From an uncultured Eubacteriales bacterium (lineage in GTDB: Bacteria > Bacillota > Clostridia > Peptostreptococcales > Anaerovoracaceae), in NCBI GenBank assembly GCA_902793875.1, contig CADBFL010000046.1, forward strand, positions 8,121-19,633: 11,513 bases of DNA, written 5' to 3'. Shown here one piece after another: positions 1-4,965 of the stretch. The position numbers and the translations under genes were made by a program. The notes below the pieces were generated by a model. That model was given only the letters and a program-made list of their open reading frames with translations, made no database searches and was not told the origin of the DNA. The first letter of the stretch is position 1; every line of letters begins with the position of its first letter.

Positions 1-447
1 TACTCTCACAAAGAGGCCATGAAGCTCTTCCACGGCAAGGGAGGCCTCATCGCCCATCTCGGGACCGCCGACGCGCTCGAGGTCGAAAAGATGATCGACG
101 ACGGCGACGGCTACGCGAAGATCGTGTATGAAGCCATGTGCCTCAACGTTGCCAAGGATATCGCAAAACTCGCCGCCACAGTCTGCGGCAAGGTGGACAG
201 GATCATCCTGACAGGAGGCATCTCGTACTCGAAGTTTGTATCGGAATACATCACAGAGCACGTGGATTTCATCTGCCCTGTCGAGGTCATGCCGGGCGAA
301 TACGAGATGGAAGCTCTGGCAGCGGGATGTCTGAGGGTCCTCAGAGGCGAAGAGAAGCTTCAGGATTTCGGAGAGATCGCGGCGGCCGCCAAAGACCGCA
401 TCCGCATATATCCGGGCGTCGAACCGTATACTGCGCCTGAGCGTTAG
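1..447 (+). CDS. buk: Butyrate kinase, C-terminal part (cut by window edge)
   Basis: This is the last 148 codons of a butyrate kinase. The enzyme interconverts butyryl phosphate plus ADP and butyrate plus ATP in the cytoplasm, the last step of butyrate formation by the phosphotransbutyrylase (Ptb)-Buk route. The frame is open from base 1, so the gene begins off the window; the family is about 355 residues, so roughly the first 200 are missing. Visible family marks are the GGLIAHLGT segment near residue 14, the ASKHA nucleotide-binding turn LTGGISYS at residues 70-77, and the typical ending PGEYEMEALAAGCLRVLRGEE at about 98-117. About 30 residues follow that last motif, a slightly longer tail than I expect. 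The first ATG at base 19 is internal and not a start. An acetate kinase or branched-chain acyl kinase is possible, but the motifs fit Buk best. A ptb gene would be expected upstream. Confidence 0.9.
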   Translation, partial: YSHKEAMKLFHGKGGLIAHLGTADALEVEKMIDDGDGYAKIVYEAMCLNVAKDIAKLAATVCGKVDRIILTGGISYSKFVSEYITEHVDFICPVEVMPGEYEMEALAAGCLRVLRGEEKLQDFGEIAAAAKDRIRIYPGVEPYTAPER

Positions 448-471
448 ACACATTTCAATATCGTAAGCAGC

Positions 472-519
472 AAAAAGGATGCATGTCCGGGAAGCCACGC
501 GGCATGCATCCTCTTTTTT
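472..519. terminator. Bidirectional rho-independent terminator
   Basis: A perfect 10-bp stem (AGGATGCATG at 476-485 pairing with CATGCATCCT at 503-512) has a 17-base loop, part of which can pair further (CCG with CGG). On the plus strand it is followed by a T-rich run at 512-519, which ends butyrate kinase. On the minus strand the five A's at 472-476 become a T run that ends the convergent aminotransferase. One hairpin thus serves both genes. Confidence 0.85.
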
Positions 520-546
520 GCGTTTTTATGCGTTTTTCTCTGTCAG

Positions 547-1734
547 CTATTTGTATTTAGCTCCGAGCCTCTTGAAGGCTTCTTCCGATCTGAGGATCAT
601 CTTGTGGGATCCGCAGAACGAAGCTCTTACCCAGCCAGGACTTGCGAACGAAGAGCCAGGTACGATGAGGATGCCCTCTTCTTTGGCGGCCTGCACGAAT
701 TCCTTTTCGTCAGGCACAGGCGACTTGAACCAGAGATAGAAAGCGCCCTGCGGCACGATGGCCTCGAATCCGGCCTCTGTCACGATCCTGTAGAGATCCT
801 TGGCGTTTCTGTAGTAGAAGCTGAGGTCTATCGTCGAATGCAGCGATCTTTCTACGATGAGCTCCGCGATCGTCGAAGCGTTGTTGGCTCCGAGCACTCT
901 CTGAGCGATCTCGAGAGCGTGAGCGAGCTCGTCGGCTCCGTCCGCGCAGTTCGGGACAGCCGCGTAGCCGATACGGACTCCCGGCATCGAAAGAGACTTC
1001 GACCACGAATAAGCAATGATCGTGTCGGCATAGATCTCAGGCAGGAATTCCACCTTCTTGTCTACGTATACGAGTTCTCTGTAAGGTTCGTCGGAAATGA
1101 TATAGATAGGGTGCCCGTATTCCTTCTCTGCCTCTCTCAGTACTTCTGCGACTGCTTCGAGAGACTCTCTTGAATAGATAGCTCCGGTCGGGTTGTTAGG
1201 ATTGTTTATGATGATGGCTTTTACGTCCGGTTCGAGGATCTCTTTGAGCTTCTTTGCGTCAGGCTCGAAACCTCCTGCGTAGTTAGGCGGGACTACCAGC
1301 GTGTCTGCAAAGAAGTTTTTTGCCCAGTTGGCGTATTCTACAAAGTACGGTGCGAAGGCCACGACCTTGTCTCCCGGATCGAGGATGCACTTCATGATGA
1401 TGTTGATTGCATAGCCCGCGCCGGCCGTCATGATGATGTTCTCCATCTTGAAGTAATCGCCGAATCTCTCGTTGAGGTTGTCTGCTACAGCCTGACGCGT
1501 CGATTCAAAGCCGGCGTTGGACGGATACGAATAGACCAGATGCGGGTCCACTTTCGAATTGATATAGTCCAGAGCCTTATATACTTCGACAGGCGGATGC
1601 GGTGACGGATTGCCGACGCTGTAGTCGTATACGTTCTCAGCTCCGCGCTCCTTGGCCATTTTCTTACCTTCCTCAAACATCGCTCTGATAGCCGAGCTTC
1701 CCGCGAGGAAAGGTTCCATGCTTTTTGATAACAT
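547..1734 (-). CDS. Pyridoxal-phosphate aminotransferase, class I/II (aspartate aminotransferase-like)
   Basis: A complete 395-residue fold-type I aminotransferase, the usual length for the family, acting in the cytoplasm. Visible PLP-site motifs in order are the AGAGYA phosphate-binding turn near 104-109, NNPNNPTG at 177-184 with the cofactor-contacting Asn181, SDEPYRE at 214-220 with Asp215 and Tyr218, and SWSKSLSMPGVRIGY at 243-257. Lys246 is the Schiff-base lysine and Arg254 a phosphate contact. GWVRASF at 367-373 carries the substrate-carboxylate arginine, Arg370. The N terminus (YSVGNPSPHPP) is typical of clostridial members annotated as aspartate aminotransferase. The substrate cannot be read from sequence; aspartate, aromatic or branched-chain amino acids are all possible. 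The start is fixed by AGGAGGT at 1741-1747, six bases before the ATG. It converges on butyrate kinase, which would suit amino acid fermentation, but nothing here proves a joint pathway. Confidence 0.9.
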   Translation of the reverse strand: MLSKSMEPFLAGSSAIRAMFEEGKKMAKERGAENVYDYSVGNPSPHPPVEVYKALDYINSKVDPHLVYSYPSNAGFESTRQAVADNLNERFGDYFKMENIIMTAGAGYAINIIMKCILDPGDKVVAFAPYFVEYANWAKNFFADTLVVPPNYAGGFEPDAKKLKEILEPDVKAIIINNPNNPTGAIYSRESLEAVAEVLREAEKEYGHPIYIISDEPYRELVYVDKKVEFLPEIYADTIIAYSWSKSLSMPGVRIGYAAVPNCADGADELAHALEIAQRVLGANNASTIAELIVERSLHSTIDLSFYYRNAKDLYRIVTEAGFEAIVPQGAFYLWFKSPVPDEKEFVQAAKEEGILIVPGSSFASPGWVRASFCGSHKMILRSEEAFKRLGAKYK

Positions 1735-1740
1735 TCTTTT

Positions 1741-1747
1741 ACCTCCT
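1741..1747 (-). promoter_or_regulatory. Ribosome binding site of the aminotransferase
   Basis: Read on the minus strand this is AGGAGGT, a near-perfect Shine-Dalgarno sequence six bases before the ATG at 1734. It decides the start codon. Confidence 0.85.
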
Positions 1748-1825
1748 GAAGTAAAAAAATCATAAAAAAAGGTTTTGAGTGCTAACGTTCTCTCAAGTCG
1801 GGAATATATACCCCCTTTTGAGATG

Positions 1826-1834
1826 ATTGTATCA
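1826..1834 (-). promoter_or_regulatory. Candidate extended -10 promoter for the aminotransferase
   Basis: On the minus strand the bases read TGATACAAT, an extended -10 element (TGn followed by TACAAT). No good -35 hexamer lies 17 bases upstream, where the sequence is AGATAA, so the call rests on the extended -10 alone. Transcription would begin near 1819 and leave a leader of about 85 bases. The rest of this 224-bp divergent gap holds AT-rich runs and no recognisable riboswitch. Confidence 0.35.
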
Positions 1835-1843
1835 CATTCAGCC

Positions 1844-1872
1844 TTGCATTATCTCGCTTTTTCACCGATAAT
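1844..1872 (+). promoter_or_regulatory. Candidate sigma-A promoter for the DUF1015-LRR pair
   Basis: TTGCAT at 1844-1849 and GATAAT at 1867-1872 are separated by exactly 17 bases. The -10 matches the consensus at five of six positions, the -35 at only three. It lies about 85 bases before the ATG at 1959. Its -35 overlaps the -35 region of the opposing aminotransferase promoter, so the two could compete for polymerase. Confidence 0.4.
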
Positions 1873-1946
1873 TATCACAGCGATTGTATCCTTTTAGTAC
1901 AAAAGAGAAAGACAATTACAATCAGTATCCAACTTCAGATTTTTAC

Positions 1947-1951
1947 GGAGG
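1947..1951 (+). promoter_or_regulatory. Ribosome binding site of the DUF1015 gene
   Basis: GGAGG lies seven bases before the ATG at 1959. It selects that start over an in-frame ATG at 1884, which has no such site and would add 25 residues not typical of the family. Confidence 0.8.
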
Positions 1952-1958
1952 AATTATC

Positions 1959-3269
1959 ATGTCATCATATGATTGGGAAAAGTTCGGATTCCATATTCCG
2001 GAGATCATGCTTCCTAAGGAAGGCACCGATTATTACAAATGGGCTGTAGTCGCCTGCGACCAGTTCACGTCCGAGCCGGAGTACTGGGAGAAAGTCGAAG
2101 AGATCGTCGGCGACGCTCCGTCGACTCTCAGGCTCATGCTCCCTGAACTCTACCTCGACAAGCCGGGCGAAGCAGAACGCATCAAAGACGTCCGCGCAAC
2201 GATGGACAAGTACCTCGCTGACGGCACTCTCAGGAAGATGGAGCCGGGCTGCATGCTCATCAGAAGAACAGCCGAGGGACGCACGCGTCTCGGACTCGTG
2301 ATCGCTACGGACCTTGAGGCATACGACTTCAGCAAGGGATCGAATTCCCTTACGAGAGCCACCGAGGGCACAGTTGTCGAGCGCATACCGCCTCGCCTCA
2401 GGATCAGAGGAGACGCTCCTATCGAGATGCCTCATATCCTCATCCTCATAGACGACCCTGAAAAGACTGTCATCGAGCCTCTCGTCAACCAGCAGAGAGA
2501 AGTCATCTATGACACGGATCTCATGATGGACGGCGGCCACATCACAGGCTCCTTCATCAAAGAAAAGGATCTCGAGGGCGCAAGGGAAGCTCTTTCGAAG
2601 CTTTACGACAAGGCCGAAGAGAAATACGGCAAGGGCCATGTGATCTTCCAGGCCATGGGAGACGGCAACCACTCGCTCGCCACAGCCAAGACCGCATGGG
2701 AAAACATCAAGAAGACTCTCTCTCCTGAGGAGATCGAGGGCCATCCTGCAAGATACGCTCTCTGCGAGATCGAGAACATCCACGACGACGGCATCGTTTT
2801 CGAGCCTATCCACAGAGTCATCTTCGCAAGCAAGGGCCAGACCGGAATGCAGCTCGTCGAAGAAACAGTAAAGCTCCTCGACAAGGCGAACGGCAAGGCA
2901 TATCTGGCTGAAGAAGGCGCTGCTGTACCTGATGGCGCGTTCGGCATCCCTTACGTAACAGGCGAAGGCAGAGGCCTCATCATAGTCGAGAAACCTTCGA
3001 ACAAGCTCGAGGTCGGATGCCTCCAGCACGTGCTCGATATCATGGTCAAGGAGAACAAGGACTGCGATATCGACTACATCCACGGTACAGCCGCGGTCGA
3101 GAAGCTCTCTGCAAGAGAAGGCAACGCCGGCTTCTTCCTTCCTCCGATGGATAAGTTCATGCTCTTCCCTGCAGTGGCTGCAGACGGAGCGCTTCCTAGA
3201 AAGACGTTCTCCATGGGAGAAGCAAACGAAAAGAGATACTATATTGAGTCGAGGTATATCGCAAAATAA
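1959..3269 (+). CDS. DUF1015 domain protein (function unknown)
   Basis: A complete 436-residue cytoplasmic protein of the DUF1015 family (COG4198), which is common in Clostridia and has no established reaction. Family marks visible here are the N-terminal KWAVVACDQFTSEPEYW at 27-43, STLRLMLPELYL at 55-66, the conserved MGDGNHSLATAK at 233-244, YALCEIENIHDDGIVFEPIHR at about 266-286, and PRKTFSMGEA near the C terminus at 413-422. The acidic and histidine residues of GDGNH are often read as a possible active or metal site, which is inference. There is no signal peptide or membrane segment. In other Clostridia the gene often sits beside serine biosynthesis genes (serC, serA); here it does not. 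It is the first gene of a two-gene unit, and its stop overlaps the next start by one base. Confidence 0.88.
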   Translation: MSSYDWEKFGFHIPEIMLPKEGTDYYKWAVVACDQFTSEPEYWEKVEEIVGDAPSTLRLMLPELYLDKPGEAERIKDVRATMDKYLADGTLRKMEPGCMLIRRTAEGRTRLGLVIATDLEAYDFSKGSNSLTRATEGTVVERIPPRLRIRGDAPIEMPHILILIDDPEKTVIEPLVNQQREVIYDTDLMMDGGHITGSFIKEKDLEGAREALSKLYDKAEEKYGKGHVIFQAMGDGNHSLATAKTAWENIKKTLSPEEIEGHPARYALCEIENIHDDGIVFEPIHRVIFASKGQTGMQLVEETVKLLDKANGKAYLAEEGAAVPDGAFGIPYVTGEGRGLIIVEKPSNKLEVGCLQHVLDIMVKENKDCDIDYIHGTAAVEKLSAREGNAGFFLPPMDKFMLFPAVAADGALPRKTFSMGEANEKRYYIESRYIAK

Positions 3270-4945
3270 TGGATCAATCATCGGGACTTAAGATCGTTAA
3301 CGGCATACTCAAGGAGTATACCGGGCAAAGCAGCGACGTCATAATACCGGATAAAGTGAAGGGCATCTCGAGCGCAGTCTTCAAGGACCGCCATGCCCTT
3401 CGCTCGGTCATTCTTCCGGCCGGTCTTGAAACTATTGAGTCACGCTGCTTTGACGGCTGCGATGGCCTGACGACCGTCATGTTTTCGAGCGGTCTGACAA
3501 AGATAGGCAAGTACGCATTTGCGGGATGCAGCAATCTGAAGATCCACAGGCTGCCTGCGGGTCTTGAAGAGATCGGGGCCTATGCCTTCAAGGACTGCAC
3601 TTCGCTTTCATCCCTTGAGATACCTGAAAGCGTCAGAGAGATCGGAGTCGGTGCGTTCGACGGATGCACCTGCCTTACAAGCGTGCGCATGCCGGGCAGA
3701 TATACATCTGTCGCATCAGCGTTCGGCACGCATCCTTTCACCGGCTGCACTGAGCTCAAGATCTATGCTCCTGCAGGCAGCGAGGCCGAAAAGTGCGGCA
3801 TGGACAACGGCATCCAGGTCATCAACATAAGCGCGAGGGATCCGGCCGCCCCGGCAGGAGGCGCAAAAGCAGCCGCCGGCAAGACCGCGAGCAACGAAGC
3901 TCTTGATGCGGCGTACTCCGGAAAGCCTAAAACTCCGGCGAAACGCTCTGCGCCGGCCGGAAAGATAAAGTTCGGTTTCGGGACTCCCGATTCCGCAGGC
4001 AGCGCCGCTGCAGAAAAGCTTGCTTCCGGCAGGGCCGCTGCAGAAAGGGCCGAGGCCGAAAGACAGGCCGCGCTCCGCAGAGAGCAGGAAGAAAAAGAGA
4101 AGCAGAAGACATACGACGAAGCTGTCAGCCTGTACGAAAGCGGCGCTGAAAGCGACATGCAGAAAGCGGCCGAGATGATGCGAAGCCTCGGTTCCTTCGG
4201 TGATTCACGCCGGAGGGCGAGAGAATTCGCGGGAGTCCTGAAGAAGAAACAGAAAGAAACCAGAAAGGCAGAGGCCGAAAAGGCAAGGCAGGACCGGATC
4301 CGGGCCGCCGAACTGAAAAAGGCCGCTGCGCAGGAGCAGACCGCTGAGAGCAGCGTCTCCGCTTCGCAGAAGCCTTTTGACGGACCGGCAAAGGCCGCCG
4401 CTCCGACGAAGCCGGCTAAGCCGGCGCCCGGAAGCGCAGTACGGTCTGAGCGTAAAGGCATGTCTCTGCCGAGGCCGGATATCAGCCGCAAGGCAGTCAT
4501 CATCATTCTGGCGGTCGTGGTGGCGATCGGAGCCGGCATAGGAACGGCTTTCTATATCAGCTCGCACCGCGGTTCCGGCGGCGGAGGCGGCGGAGGCTAT
4601 ACTCTGACGCTCGAGGATTACATCAACAGCAACGACGCGGCTAAGCAGCAGCTGGTGCAGTCGGTCGAAGGCACCGATGTCATCATATCCGTTTCGGGCA
4701 ATACGCTCATCTACACCTATGATCTGAGCGCTTCAAACAGCATGACGCCTGAGATCGCCGAGAGCGAAGAGCTGAAGCAGTCGCTCGGCGAGACTCTCGA
4801 CGCCAGCGACGAGCAGTTTACGGAGCTGTGCTCAGGGCTCGAAAAAGACACCGGCATAAGCGGTGTCTCTGTAGAAGTCCTGTTCAAATACGGTGACGAT
4901 GTCCTGCTCACGAGAACATACACCTCTGAGGGGAGGCAGCAATAG
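3269..4945 (+). CDS. Membrane protein: leucine-rich repeats, charged helices, one TM segment, DUF4854-like C-terminal domain
   Basis: A 558-residue multi-domain protein. Residues 1-187 form about six BspA-type leucine-rich repeats (LRR_5), with the recurring pattern AF-x-x-C-x-x-L and then IP or LPAGL. Residues 188-247 are an Ala/Pro/Lys linker. Residues 248-356 are highly charged Ala/Glu/Lys/Arg helices, probably coiled coil, broken by a TPR-like unit at 281-320 ending LGSFGDSRRRA, close to the clostridial LGDYKDSA repeat. A second Ala/Pro/Lys linker follows. Residues 408-430 are one membrane segment with Arg-Lys before it, then a glycine-rich hinge (435-443) and a 115-residue domain resembling DUF4854, starting YTLTLEDYIN. 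There is no signal peptide, so the LRR part should be cytoplasmic and the C-terminal domain outside; this topology is inferred. The start overlaps the upstream stop (TAATG). The nearest GAGG (3251-3254) is 14 bases away, so translational coupling is likely. Function unknown. Confidence 0.85.
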   Translation: MDQSSGLKIVNGILKEYTGQSSDVIIPDKVKGISSAVFKDRHALRSVILPAGLETIESRCFDGCDGLTTVMFSSGLTKIGKYAFAGCSNLKIHRLPAGLEEIGAYAFKDCTSLSSLEIPESVREIGVGAFDGCTCLTSVRMPGRYTSVASAFGTHPFTGCTELKIYAPAGSEAEKCGMDNGIQVINISARDPAAPAGGAKAAAGKTASNEALDAAYSGKPKTPAKRSAPAGKIKFGFGTPDSAGSAAAEKLASGRAAAERAEAERQAALRREQEEKEKQKTYDEAVSLYESGAESDMQKAAEMMRSLGSFGDSRRRAREFAGVLKKKQKETRKAEAEKARQDRIRAAELKKAAAQEQTAESSVSASQKPFDGPAKAAAPTKPAKPAPGSAVRSERKGMSLPRPDISRKAVIIILAVVVAIGAGIGTAFYISSHRGSGGGGGGGYTLTLEDYINSNDAAKQQLVQSVEGTDVIISVSGNTLIYTYDLSASNSMTPEIAESEELKQSLGETLDASDEQFTELCSGLEKDTGISGVSVEVLFKYGDDVLLTRTYTSEGRQQ

Positions 4946-4965
4946 CTGCTCCTCCTCTTTTTTTT
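4928..4965 (+). terminator. Rho-independent terminator overlapping the stop of the LRR gene
   Basis: GAGGGGAGGCAGC (4928-4940) pairs with GCTGCTCCTCCTC (4945-4957) across the loop AATA, with one A-C mismatch and two G-T pairs. Eight T's follow at 4958-4965. The left arm is the final codons of the LRR gene, and its TAG stop lies at the loop and inner stem. The minus-strand gene ends inside the T run, so read from that side there is no T run after the hairpin and it should not stop minus-strand transcripts. Confidence 0.75.

Noticed and set aside
1775..1790. GAGTGCTAA, one half of a CIRCE (HrcA) operator, in the aminotransferase leader
   Set aside because: The partner TTAGCACTC is absent at the required 9-base spacing, and no heat-shock gene is adjacent.
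1884..1958. 25-residue N-terminal extension of the DUF1015 protein
   Set aside because: No ribosome site precedes that ATG, the extension looks non-coding, and GGAGG sits correctly before the ATG at 1959.
1965..3281. Long antisense open frame (438 codons) opposite the DUF1015 gene
   Set aside because: The opposite strand is a clear, conserved family member; the antisense product is Cys/Arg/Asp-rich with no recognisable motif and is a shadow frame.
3763..4539. Antisense frame of 258 codons opposite the LRR protein
   Set aside because: It arises from the Ala/Lys/Glu codon bias of the real gene and has no ribosome site or family motif.
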